In this document: positions 23,745-36,700 of the stretch, in pieces | Layout of the letters: each line of letters opens with the position of its first letter | How positions within the stretch are numbered: the stretch's first letter is position 1 | NCBI GenBank assembly: GCA_963965975.1 | Contig: OZ014413.1 | Location: 3,420,001 to 3,484,000 of the forward strand | DNA length: 64,000 bases | Origin: Xestospongia bergquistia | Lineage: Eukaryota > Porifera > Demospongiae > Haplosclerida > Petrosiidae | Reading direction: 5' to 3' | The notes under the pieces: generated by a model | The model's input: only the letters and a program-made list of their open reading frames with translations | The model's database searches: none | Told to the model about the DNA's origin: nothing | Program-made: the position numbers and the translations under genes

Positions 23745-26700
23745 AGCATTCATGCATAATGACTTATTTAGATGCAATGCCATATAATATAAATAATTCT
23801 ATATCTACAAACAATTTGAATTTTTTATGCATATCATAATTACTAAAAAAATAATTTTATGTATACTTTAATTATCTATGTACATATAGATAGTGAGTAT
23901 AATTTGTTTATATACAGTTAATCTTATAATTTTTTATAATTTTTGATTAATTTTGTCACATGCCAAGATGAGTATATAACTTTACATACACCCACTAACT
24001 CAAGTTATGACCAGACAAAGAGGTAAGAATAGCATATGTAGGAATATAGAGAGATAGTGAGAGCTAGAGATGAATGGTTAGGATTGATGGCCAAATAAAT
24101 AGACTGGTTGAATAGAATTAGTCCAAGACCAAGGAAACTACGTTATTTTAAAACTTTTAAGTCATCACTCTGAAGCCTGAGTGAGCATATGTGAGACCTT
24201 TATTAGGCTTGCTGCCTTCTAAATTGTGTAGTGTCCATTTGGTCCATGATTCTAACCGATTTAACAAATCTAACACATGTTGAAGGAACTAGTGAGTAAC
24301 TGGGGAAGCCCAGCAAGTATCTAAAATATAGTTATCTATATCTGACCAATCAGATATCTTGATTTAATAATTAGAATGTATGTATAATCTTATAGACATC
24401 TAGTCGGTTTGGAACGAAACTTGCTATTAGAAAAAGTATATCTCTATATATGCAACATAATGTAGAGTACTTGTGTTTGTCTTACATGTATTGTGTAATA
24501 AATCATAAAATACGATGATGTACTTGTATATAGAAGATATCCTATTGATATAAATTGTTGATATAAATTTAGACTACATTCTTTGGATCTTGTTGAAAGA
24601 AGAAATTGGTCTAAATTAAAGATAAACTAACTTAATTACATTTCATTATACTTTGTATTCAAACAGGTCTTTAGAAGATCAGTAATATACAAGAGAAACA
24701 CAACTGTGATTATATGGATAGACAAACAAGATAAAAGATATTATTAAACTATATTTCCCTCTTATACAAGTTTTAAATCATCTTGAGGTAAATAAATGAC
24801 TACATGTAACAGGTCCATCAATGCTAGCCACCTTTCTTTTACAGTACCTGCCAATTTATTATTTAAAAAACGTCTTTTAAAGTCTTGAGCTTATTCTGTC
24901 ATTGATTATCTCAAGGTTCGCTGAATCTACTGATTTAAAGATTTTAACAATGCAAATACGGATTTTTGAGCCACACCCAATCTTATTATTTAAATTATGA
25001 CTATATGTGTATGTAACTGTCTTTATACAGACTAAAATGACTCAGTTATATTATCATATGTAATACCTATTTAATAATAGTGCATTCAATACTCATATAC
25101 ATTGTACTGTACAATTATAGTCTTAATTAAAGTATATGTATTTTGATGATGTACACTGTACATGTGTATTGACATTGTATGTTACTACATGTTTCCTTCC
25201 TATTTTAGAATGTTGTTTATTATTAATTTATTTGTCTTTTTCTATATATTTTATCTTCCTCATCTCATTCAGTCAATTTTAGTGTCTAAAGGAATAGACG
25301 AAAGACATAAAGACCATATCTCTCACCATAGGGGTGGGTAAGGAGGGGGGGCAGGGGGGGTGAAGCCCCACAACTTGAAATCAGGGGAGCTAGCACCCCT
25401 TATTTGCACTCAAGACTATGTACACAATAACCTCTTGACTGAATTTGTTACTGTGTTAATTTGTATACATTAACAATCAGTCACCACATTATTGTCTGGT
25501 CAGGTTACCTTCTGTAAAAGTAATTGCTATAACAAAAGTATTAATGTGTCAATGCATAATCAATGCATGTTTTTGATGAAGCGTAAAAACAGACGAATTA
25601 GTTTTTTTGGTCATTTTTGATGTTTAATAATATAATACAGCTAAATATAAGGTCAGCCCCCTCCAACTTAAACTTCAATCCTAACCCTCTGTCTCTCACT
25701 ATTTACTAAGATATTGTAAAAGGTTAAAATTTACATACACATATTATATTAACATTATAACTATACATTACATATACACAAATACATTGCTTGACTTTAA
25801 AGATGATACATAATCAGCATGATAATTATTGGTACACACAGTCCACATTTTAAAGTTCTTTGTCAATTTAATTTCAAAATTAAGTGTTATTGACATTAAG
25901 CAAGCAAATAATTAAAGAATATCATTTTCATGCTTTAGTAAGGACTTAAGATATGAGGTTTATCTTAAGAAGTTGAACTACTAAGGTGAGTCATTTAAAC
26001 TAAATAATAATGATTACAATAATTATTAACAAATGATATATTCCAAATTACCTGTACATATATTTAATGCCTTGAATCCTGTTAGTACATTATTTAGCCT
26101 CTGTATTGATAATGTGCTTATATTAAAGACAATAGTTTTCAAAGTGTTAACTATAAAAACCTTTTATTGCCTGGCATGCTGTGTGTGCCAGGCAGTCTTA
26201 ATTTTGGTTTGGACCACATGTTAAATATATTTGTATGTCTATTATATACTATATAATATTTGTATGTGTATTTTCTTCATTATATTATATTGTTGTATGT
26301 GACTATTGTTAATGACCAAAAAAATTAACACACATATGGTAACCACTGATGTACATAGCAACCAATGAATATTATGCAGTTAGTTACATGTACATAGTGT
26401 TCACTATTATAATCTATTATTATTTTATGCACATAGGAAATGCTTTCAGTGAGTCCAGCTATTATTATGCTCACATAATACCCCTCTACCTAAGCCTTTT
26501 TCAACTATTATACTCACAATAATTTTGAGTAGTACAAAGTATGTTTTAAATTAGTTTGATGGATGAATAGAGAGACACATGTATGGATTAATGATTATTA
26601 GATGGAAGGATCATAGGAGGTTGGATTAATTTGTAAAAAGGTTGGATGTATTAATGAACCAACTGATGATAACTGCTTCAGATATTATTTTTTACATCTA

Positions 26701-28587
26701 CTTTTAGGTTTACTGTACTGAGTTTCTAGGCTTGATTCAAAAAAGACAAGTCATTATTAAAAATGTACATTTTATACATGAGTATATATATATTGCATGT
26801 GTGTGTACAGTATCAGTTCAATTATAACCTGTCTATTTTATTTTCTATAGGGATATATCTATCTCCATTGTAAAAAATGATATGATATGCTTTGAAATGT
26901 AATAAATTTAGGAGTAGACTATTACAAGATTTTGTGGTAAATTGATGATATTTAGATTATGAAATAATGTATATGTACATGTTAAATGGTTTGGTTAATT
27001 GACAGAAGTACCTGTATATAACTATCCTATTTCCATCAAACATATACACTGTATAATATAGTAATCTCTCTCTGTCTAACTTACAATGAAGATTTGTAAG
27101 GAGTCTTATTCTCTATGTATGAGAAATCTACATGAGTTGTTGGGAGAGGAACATCAATTACATCATTTTTATTTGTCTACAATACGGTCTATTTTTAAAG
27201 AGTATTTGTATCACATTAGATCAAGAACTACAGTTTGGAAGGAAGAGATTAAGAGAATGGAACTTGACAAGGTATGGATAGCACATCTGAGGTTTTAAAG
27301 TGTACACTATTTTGGTCTAAATGCAATATTCTACTTGATCTTAATGGTTTACATAACGCCATAATGACATAGTTTACTAAGAGCTACAAAACATTCTTCT
27401 GAACAGAAAACATTTTATGTGCTTGACTTTTTCTATATCACAGAAGTCTTTATAAAAAGCTCTTTACATATGATCCACACCTCACAAAGTGGAAGGGGTC
27501 TAAAAAGGGTGTGGTTGAGACCAATTGTTACCATAATAACATACTGTATTATATTATATAGACTTCTTTATTATTGTAGGCATAATGAAGTATAAATGAC
27601 TCACTACTTGTCAATTAAATATAAGTAGTAGCATAAAGTGTTTATTATATTATGATTATGTGCATTTAATAGAGCATGATAAGTATTACCTTTACCTTAT
27701 GATTATGTACTAATTAATAGTCATTGTCAGATCTTTTGGAATAAGCTCTACATTTTCGGACAAACAATAAGTAGGATCTCTGTCTTCTGATGTTCACTTT
27801 TGCGGTCTGAACAAGCCAATTACGACAATACATCATCTGATAATGATTTACATTATGACAGCTGCTAAGCAGAGATAAAAAGGAACAGACAAGATCTTAT
27901 AAGAAAAAGTAAATAATAAGGTAGAAGTAAGTAAAAGTATTATGACAAAGAGAAATAACCCATGACAGCTGTAGTTTTAACATGATATACATTGTAAATG
28001 TAAATATATCCTCTAATAATATACTCTTCAATATTATGGTGTCACTTTAGCTGGTCCGTTAATATGTCCACCTGATGTGTTACAGTCATTGATGTCAGTG
28101 ATCATCAGTTATATGGGTATTACAACACATGACTTTCCTCTTTTTATGTTCATTGTACACTTCATAATGTCAACTGATACACTCACTGTCTACTAGTTAG
28201 TAATGAGTGCTAGTGGAGAAATGGACAACCTTTAATATACTACATCATTTGTTTCTTCTACTACTATTTCTAGAACAAATAAGACATGTTACAATATTTT
28301 TAAATTTTTTAATACATAGTCCATTATGTTACTGGTCTTTCATGGATGTTTGCTATGAGCTGTGAAGCTTGTACAACTTTTCCTACCTTCATTCCTAGAC
28401 TCATTAGTATAAATTAAGAAATATTGAATGCTAAATTATTGTCACAAAATATATCGTTAGATAATATAAAATTAGCATTCATAATATTGATTTACTCTTT
28501 ATTGAGTTAATATGCTATTTCACTACTGAAGAGATTTCAGCTATAACTGTAAATGTAAATATAAAGAGATCAGTCACTAAGAGCCAA
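23745..28587. other. Gene-poor stretch
   Basis: Nearly 5 kb of AT-rich DNA with no gene I can support. A 70-codon forward frame (27086-27298) has no recognisable homology. Local features: a G-rich tract at about 25328-25362 (runs of G able to form a quadruplex) and a short hairpin, TGCCTGGCA with its complement, at about 26168-26195. Confidence 0.5.
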
Positions 28588-28910
28588 AGATGACACATAA
28601 CATACCTTGTCTACGATTTTATTAGCTAAATCACTTTGGTGTAATCCTTCTCTCACAATTTTCACAAATTTAGTGAAGATATCAGTATCATACTTCACAC
28701 GATCCTTTTATTTGTATCCCTACTGACCTTATCTCTTACTCTCTTGTAAACATACTCAGATATGATCTCCTCTGAATACTGTAACAGTTTCTTTGCCAGG
28801 ACAATGGGCTCAATAGTTGACTTGCTAATAATAGCAATACTTTGAACTAAAGCTCTCCTAGCTTCTTTAGAGTTCAGAGTACTATCTAAAGCATAGAGAC
28901 AATACACAGA
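28588..28910 (-). pseudogene. CARD-like exon with a frameshift
   Basis: Reverse-strand reading gives LVQSIAIISKSTIEPIVLAK, LQYSEEIISEYVYKRV, then after a frame change near 28700 KYDTDIFTKFVKIVREG and LANKIVDK followed by a GT donor. The helix spacing and the Y/D..F..FV pattern fit a CARD-like death-fold. A more decayed copy is at about 42740-42930. No flanking exons were found. Confidence 0.5.
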
Positions 28911-29282
28911 ACAGTTAGTTAGAAAATAAATTATCTATAATGAGATGGTTGGTCTATAATATGATTATAATGCTCTTGTCTAATGATAACAGTATTATTG
29001 TGAAGACAAATCTATAAATTATATATACATATTTATCTTTTGAAGCAAAAATACTCTCATTATATTTTGTTACTGACATCCTTTAATAAACATTGTAAAC
29101 ATATGCACTTATCATAACTATAATAATGAGATTGTATTTTGTTTATATCAGGTTTTGATTTGAGGTTGTAAGAAACTTTATTTCATCATGTCCAGACACT
29201 ATGATTAGCATATAAGTAAAATATTGAAAGAGATAAAAGTGAACTATAAAAAGTTTCTATATTTTATATTATATCAATAGCA

Positions 29283-29721
29283 ATAGAACATAATCATATA
29301 AGAAATATACATCTAACAATACTGTAACCTACCTTTTTTCTGCTTGAAAATTTTTCTAACATATTTTGATATAATATCAATAGCCATAGAAAATAATCAT
29401 ATAAGGTATTTACTTATAACAGTACTATAACTTAAATTTTTTTCTGCTTGAAAAAATTCCTATTACCATATTAAAATTTTAATATTACATTAATAGCCAT
29501 AAAACATAATCATATATAAGGTATATATACTAACAGTGCTATAACTTACTTTTTTCTATTTGAGAAATTTTCTATTAACATAGTCTAATATTATATCAAT
29601 AGCTATAGAACATAATCATATAAAGTATGTACTAATAACAATACTATAACTTACTTTCAATCTGCTTGAGAAATTTTCTATTAACATATTCTACCATAGA
29701 ACATAATCATATAAGGTATGT
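29283..29721. repeat. Tandem array of ~107-bp units, possibly eroded coiled-coil micro-exons
   Basis: About five units start at the motif CATAATCATATAAGGTAT, spaced about 105, 112, 107 and 90 bases apart. Each carries, on the reverse strand, a short A-rich segment ending in a consensus donor (AAAAAAG then GTAAGT or similar). Intact relatives of this exon plus intron unit occur at 43.1, 58.1 and 62.0 kb. Another unit continues after the MITE at about 30206-30310. Confidence 0.7.
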
Positions 29722-29729
29722 GTGACTTA

Positions 29730-30201
29730 GTCTCGTGAGGCCAGACCCTTAGCTTAGAGAGGAAGGGTCTGGTCTACCACACATGCTGCAGTTGTCTCCT
29801 TTCCCAGTATTCTTGGGGAAACCACTGTTCGGTCAACAGATACTTGAGCAAACCACATTAGTTTACGTAGTAGCATAAGAACATTACGTGTTAATTACTG
29901 CTCATGAAGTCTTCACGTATTTCTTCTGGACTTGAAACTCGGGAACCTGTAGTTGTCCTGTTCCTTGTTTTTAGGTTTTTCATAACTTAGCACATAATTT
30001 ACTATCATATTCAGTATGAAATTAATAGTCTCTTGAGCCTGTGAGTAGTTTATCTTGCTTGGTGCTGTGATGATAGAATTCTTGGCTGATAACCATGTTT
30101 AATTAACACATAATGATTACAAATCATAGTTATTTAATATTATACAGTTAATGAAATTCCTTTTCGACACCTGACCAGCTCTGGGTCAGGCCTCGCGAGA
30201 C
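29730..30201. mobile_element. MITE with terminal inverted repeats and hairpin ends
   Basis: The ends read GTCTCGTGAGGCCAGACCC and, inverted, GTCTCGCGAGGCCTGACCC. TA flanks both sides; the context also allows a TATGT duplication at 29717-29721 / 30202-30206. Each end folds on itself: CCAGACCCTT with AAGGGTCTGG on the left, CCTGACC with GGTCAGG on the right. No coding capacity. It is inserted in the ~107-bp repeat array and is more GC-rich than its surroundings. Confidence 0.75.
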
Positions 30202-30310
30202 TATGTACGACTAACATGATAAAACTTACCTTTTATCTGCTTGAAAAATTTTATTTTAACATATTTTAATATTACATTAATAGCTATAGAAAATAATCAT
30301 TTAATAAGGT

Positions 30311-30717
30311 ATGTACTACTATAGATAGTAGACTCTACTATTTATGGTACGACTAACAGTATATAACTTACGTGAGTTGACCTTCAGAAAACCATTGATA
30401 GTTATAATTAACAGTTATTGATCTTGTATTTCACAAGATCACTACAGAGACCACAGTAGTAGATTACTTTGTTGTACTCATGTACAAAATTTTGTAATAC
30501 AAGTATTATTGTCAAACTCTACATAACTACTGCTATGCACACATGTATATAAATCACTTTATAAATATTCTATTAGAAGTGTATATAGGAACGCTCCATT
30601 GACTCTGTTGAATCTAAGGATAAGGATTGTGAGGCTAACTTAAACTACGTGCTTCATAGCCTTCATTGTACTTACTTACAAACACCTGTAAATAAGCTCC
30701 TCCCTATTTAAATTTGC
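30311..30717. other. Upstream region of the 30.8-39.6 kb gene
   Basis: No gene seen. A TATTTAA at about 30705-30711 could serve as a weak TATA element just before the shared promoter motif. Confidence 0.4.
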
Positions 30718-30749
30718 TGAGCATGCGCAGATTGCTTGAGCCCCACCCT
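30718..30749 (+). promoter_or_regulatory. Proximal promoter element shared with the 7.9-14.6 kb gene
   Basis: TGAGCATGCGCA, then ATTG, TGAGCC and CACCCT in the same order and spacing as 14599-14630 (reverse strand), with about four mismatches in 32. It lies 17-48 bases before the ATG. The genes it precedes differ outside the Roc-COR and Death parts, so the match suggests shared regulation or a shared ancestral 5' end. Confidence 0.6.
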
Positions 30750-30765
30750 TTCTTTCTCTGCAACC

Positions 30766-33700
30766 ATGACAGCAAAAGAAGTGCAAGGTGAGGTGCTGTT
30801 TCATTATTTCAATGTTATATTCATCACTTTTTAGGTGGAGAAATAGAGCTTTATCTATGTCCTGGCTATAAGAATTATTTTAATCAAATAAATACAAAAT
30901 TTGGAGAGCTTACTCATACTATTATACCTTATATTGCTGGGGACATCCCATCACTTAAAGAAGTCAAAACATCTCTTGGAACACGTTTCCACGAGTCAAA
31001 ACCGTACCTGTCAACAGCTGAATTATTTGATGATGTTATTGAGTTAATAAAAAAGAAGTGTACGATAACAAACATTGCCTGGTTTGAGACCAATGTTGAT
31101 CATTGTAACATTGAAAAGGTCAGACCTCATATCTCAGCTTACAAATCAGCAGTTGATGAGATCTGTGTAAAATTTAAACGCAATGTATTGGAAAATGAGA
31201 ATATAATGACTGCCTCGACTTCTTTCAAATATGAGTCAATCACATTTGTTCTTGGATGGCAGCAAACAGATGACCTCACTCCTGATGACATATATGGTTT
31301 GTTATGGAAAGCATTTGGAGATATGGCTAAGAAAATAGTGCCTAAATATGGACTGAAACGTAAGCTAATAAAAATGGCACAATATTAATTAACTTTAATA
31401 ATTTATCTACATGTATATATTATCAATGCTGTTTTTAAATGCATGATGCATTGAGTAGTTTTTCATTTTGCCTGATATACAAAGAAACAAGGCTAGATAA
31501 TCTTATGTTCAGTTACTTATGTCCATTTTTCAAGATATTTGATCGAAAGTAATCATATTGATGTTATTACCACATATATTATAGTTAAAGGTTTTGGCTG
31601 GTTTTAAATGTATCTATTTTCCTTGATTGCATCCTTGTGCTTTTGGTATGTGTGAACTAGATGTTGACCTTCTAATATGTAAATGACGTGTACATGTATT
31701 TTTAAAAATGCTCAGTGGGATTCGGGTTGAATTTAAAAAAGTATAAGAGCTAGTTCGAGAGTCAAGATCTGGTTTTACAGTTAGAGAAATTATGAATTTG
31801 TCTCTTCCAGTGGTTTATATAAAAGTGTGGAAAACAGACTTGTGAACACTAAGTAAATATGTCCTTTATATTATGTTTAACTCTGTGTGTACTATATATA
31901 CTTACTCTGTTTTACAACAGGTGACATTGGGAATGTTTATTGGAGACATGATTATGCTAGTGTTTCAATCATGTCACCAAGCACTGAACAATGCAAAAAT
32001 ATTGTACGTAGATTAAAACAAGAACAAAAGGAGAAAAAATGGCGCATTGAACTCCGTTCATCAACTACTGATAATGCCCTAATACTCATAAGCAATCTTG
32101 ATCAGTTTGTAGTGGAGGAACTGTCTATAGAGGACACTTTGTTGGACAGTACGTGCATGTCAATGTTATCAGAGAAATTTATTAAAATGAAGAAACTATT
32201 GTTTAAGTCTTCCTCTCTCCCTACTGGTAGTATCCAACAAATTAGTGATGTTCTAGCACATACTGACACTTCACTCGAGGGATTCTTCCTGTGGAATGTT
32301 CCTATCACAGATGATGATGTAAATTGTTTGTCTGAAGTTTTAAGTAATGCCAAAACATTGAAAACACTAGAAATCTCCAACTGTGACATCACTGATGAAG
32401 GTGTCCAATATATCTATGAAGGGGTTGCTAAAAATCAAACACTTACTTTTTTATCCATCAGCAATAATCTTCAGATCACTTCACGTAGTACCGATGCAAT
32501 AGTTGAACTAATAAAAATGACTACATCATTGAAAGAACTATACCTCCGCAATACTTCACTGAAATATAATGATATTATGAGAATTTGTGAAGAGCTAATT
32601 AAAAACACTACAATACAACAGCTCGTATTATCCAAACAACATGAGAACACTTGCAAACTTTTTCCTAGTCTTAAAGACAGACTCTATTTTGTAATAGATA
32701 AGCAAGGTATGTTTTAATTCAATTAAGAATATAATTGCCTAAAAATTGTAATAGACTATTGACTATTAAAGTGGATAAATAAATTAATCTACACACATTG
32801 ACTGCTAATGTACATCACAACCAGAAAATTAAATATGCTCCTAATGCAAGTTTAACTTTATTGTCACATGTAACATTTTATAATTATGTTATTGTTACAT
32901 TGTTTTGCTTTTATAGACTATCCCATAATGGAGAACATTGATTGTTATACCACTGTAACAGTGCCTGAAGTAGCCGTGACTACTCTTATTGAAGGCCAAT
33001 TTGAATTTCCCCAAAAAACTAAACTAGTCAGTGCAGTGCATATTATCACTGTTTCCAAACCACTTCTTGAGCCTTATAAATTAGAAATACAACACTGTGT
33101 AAAATTAGTGACACAGGCTCAGGTTAATAGCCTACACTTTGTTAGAGCTCCCTACTCTCTTACAATATTACCTTACCAGTTCACATTGATTGAAGGAGGA
33201 CAGTTTAATCCAGGAAGTAGACATGGAATTATTGACATCATATGTCAATCAACTTGTCTTGTAGCTATTGTAGCTGACCAGAAGCAAAAAACAAAAGATA
33301 CTGATGAGGAAAATTACATAAAAAATCAAGGTACAGTGAATCAAGGTGTATTAAATGAATTACTACAATGCAATATTTACTCATCATATAGATACCAGTA
33401 GAGGAATCACTCCACTTTTATCTTTTGTATATACTGGAGTAATTAATTATGAGGAAAAAGATGATAAATGGATAGCTACTTTATCTGTTATGAAAGATCT
33501 TGAAAGTCTTTTAAAGGTAACAGTAGTTCATTAACAAACATTTTAGTATATTATAATTGTTAATGCTTTATATTGTATTTTTTAGTTTGTAAAAAGGAGT
33601 TCTAATACTGAAGATTCCATTTATTTTGATTTTGTTGATGAAAATGGATTCATTGAACTTGTTTTTCAACAAGAACAATTTCCAGGATGGAGCATTAAAC

Positions 33701-36700
33701 CAATGATTGAACCATGCAAGGTTTGATATGATGGCTATTTACTTATATTTTATTAACCTGTTTATATGTAGTTATGGCAAACTGATATTGACAAATTTGG
33801 ATCATCTCCTAACACTACAGTGTCATCATGTCAGTTTCTTATACATGCTGATGATAGTCCAGATACCATTGGGTATTTAGTGTATCCTGTTGAACTGAAG
33901 GGTATAACACCTCCAATGAATATAACAATTCATCGAAAGAAATCAGGTACAACCTTATATCATACATAGACTTTTCCTCATCATAACAAATACAAATATA
34001 GCTTAATATTGTTAACAAATATTTATTTTAATCTTGGTCAAATCCATGAATTAATTAATTCAAAAATGATATTTTGCTATGTGATACAGTTTGTAACTTA
34101 TTGTGTTTGTTACATTGTTAATTTCTACTTTGTTATGTGTATATGGTATAATGCTATGACAATGTCAAGGTTGTAATTAATTGGATAATTTGCTGGTAAT
34201 CTTCTATAAATTATTGTGCATGATTGTTTGGAAATTATTATAATAATTGTCTTCTCTTGCAGGTGGTCTAAAACATCCAGTGCAGATAATAGGTTAGTAT
34301 TTTACATTCCTATGATTTTCATTATGTATTAGTAGAGCAGTGTTTTAATGTTGAAATGATCATACAGTATGAGGCAAAGCAAAGTGCTGTATGACCATTA
34401 AAACCATACATTAACTGATGTATAACAGTGCTTGGGTTGTCAGTGCAGTACAGAAAAGTTGTGTAACTGTTTCTGTTTGTCATTAGTACTGCAAAATGGT
34501 GTAACAATACAAATAGTGACCACATCTATGGTGATAAATAAAGCACAATCACCTCAATATTGTATATTTATAGTATGATGCATGGGCATATCAAAAGGAG
34601 TGACAATGCTGTATGAAAACATATACTGCACTGTATGTTGTGGTCATTTTTGTGACGGAACTGTTGCTTTTCAGCTCTTACAGCTATTACAAGTAGATAA
34701 AACAATAATCATGCTTTTTTGTAGCCTTGTTGAGTGCCACGGATCTGCCCAAGTATCACTATAAATCATTTAAAGCGTTGTTCTGTTCTCATGCTATTCA
34801 GAATATTTTGTATTCTGGGTATGTGTTCATACAACATCTTTTGTGAAAAATATTCCATTTAACATTCAGAAACATGCTTTAACTAATATAGTGTGCATGT
34901 AGCATTGTCAACACCTTTTGATACATCATGCATTGTATTAAAACTTTATTGTGCTCACACCACTAAGTTCCTATGTGAAGTACAGTTCAATACTTTAAGT
35001 CAGCTTGCATGTAGATCTGTTCTTGACCTTTCTCATCTACTATCACAACAAAGTTGAATAGGTTTATCAAACAGTAATGATAATCAGAAATAAAGTTTCC
35101 TTCAAGTCCCAGTTTAAAACTGAGATTTGTCAGGTTCTGACTCTAGATCTAAAATTCTCTTCTTTTAAGGGTTAAAGGTCTATAAGAACCTGATTCATTG
35201 ATCTATTTTCTTGACTATTAGGTTGGTTGGTGCCTTTGATCTGTCCAGGCAAATCAACCAATCAATTAAAGCATCTTGTATTGTTACCATATGAGAAACA
35301 TTGCACAGGGTGTGGTTTTGATGTTCATGCAGCACTTAGCTTTGTTATGTGCTGTATGAATATCTCATTTCTACCTACTCTTTGTTATTTCTTGTCAATC
35401 ATTTTTAAATATACTTTAACTCTAACATCTTGTTAAGATTGTTTTGTAAACGTACTTTGCTATTAGCCTGTTACTACGTGGACAGTTTAAACTTGGTTGA
35501 TTAGCTTTGTCTCTTTTCAGACCACCAATATCTTCAAGAAGCTATCAAAAAGGGTGGAAAGGTTAAAGCCAGTGTTTCAAAAGTCCTTGTACAAGGTCCA
35601 GCTCGAGTTGGCAAGACATCAGTCAAATGTCTAATTCTCGCACAACACTACAATAAGCAAGATAGTACTGGTGTTGCTGAGCGTCCACAAGTAGCAGTTG
35701 GTGATTTTTCAATGCAAACATATGGTCAAAATGAAGAAAAGAAGTGGGAACTTATCAGTGATACAAACATAGTTGAAATGTTTGCAAATGATATCAAGAG
35801 TCTAATGGAAAAAGATAATGCAAATAGTAGAACACAATCGAATGAACATAACAATAGCAAAAAAGGAGACAGTGGTGTCCATGACAATCACATGGAAGTT
35901 CAGCAACAGGATGTTGAACAGGATGTTAGTGAAACACATCTAGATGTAGCTGATCACCCATTAAGCCATGGAAGTAGTTCAGACAACAATAATTTAGCAG
36001 GACATAATGAAAATGGAGGTGATGATGATATGTCTTTATGTCCTGAGATATCACTAGAATACAATCCTAGTCCACAATTAACAGAGACGAGACGTGATGA
36101 TTTAGCAAAACAGCTGTCAAGCCTCCTTAACAAAGCTTCTAGTAGGCCTGACAAATTAACACTGTATAAAGATTGGCTCTATTTTATTGATTCTGGAGGT
36201 CAAATCCAATTTCAGCAGATCTTACAAGCTTTTATACCATGTGTATCAGTTCTTATGTTAGTTATCAATTTAGCTCAAGACCTCTCTAGTGAATCCTCTG
36301 CTGAACTGCATTGTGAAGATGGGAAGAAATACTCGGTAAGTGAGTATTCGTTACAAGTTGAAACTCTTTTAAGACGACTTACAAGTATGATCACATTTAG
36401 GAATTATAAACAACAAAATGATATGACCAGTGAAGGCAGTCGTCGTCTTTCCTCAGCAATAAAACCTCCAGATAGATTAAAAGTAATTACTATTGCTACT
36501 CATGAAGATAAATGTGAGTTTGGACAAGTTAATGAAGTAATTGCACATAAAGTGGATCAACTTAAACAGATTTTTCAATCTGTGTCTGACAATTTGCTAT
36601 ACCAAAATCCTACTACAGGAGAACTTCTCTTTAAAGTTGATGGTCGTAAAGCATCTGATACTGAAGAAACATTTGATGATGAACTGAAGAGCACAATTAG

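Noticed and set aside
25320-25365. G-rich tract as a regulatory quadruplex
   Set aside because: The motif is visible but no gene lies nearby, so no role can be supported; it is noted only in the spacer entry.
26168-26195. Short hairpin considered as an RNA gene or terminator
   Set aside because: A nine-base stem alone in AT-rich DNA is too little evidence.
29283-29721. Regularly spaced repeats considered as a CRISPR array
   Set aside because: The repeated part is the whole ~107-bp unit, with no conserved short repeat plus unique spacers, and the genome is animal.
32102-32656. Reverse-strand open frames inside the LRR exon
   Set aside because: They oppose an exon with clear LRR periodicity and consistent splice phases.
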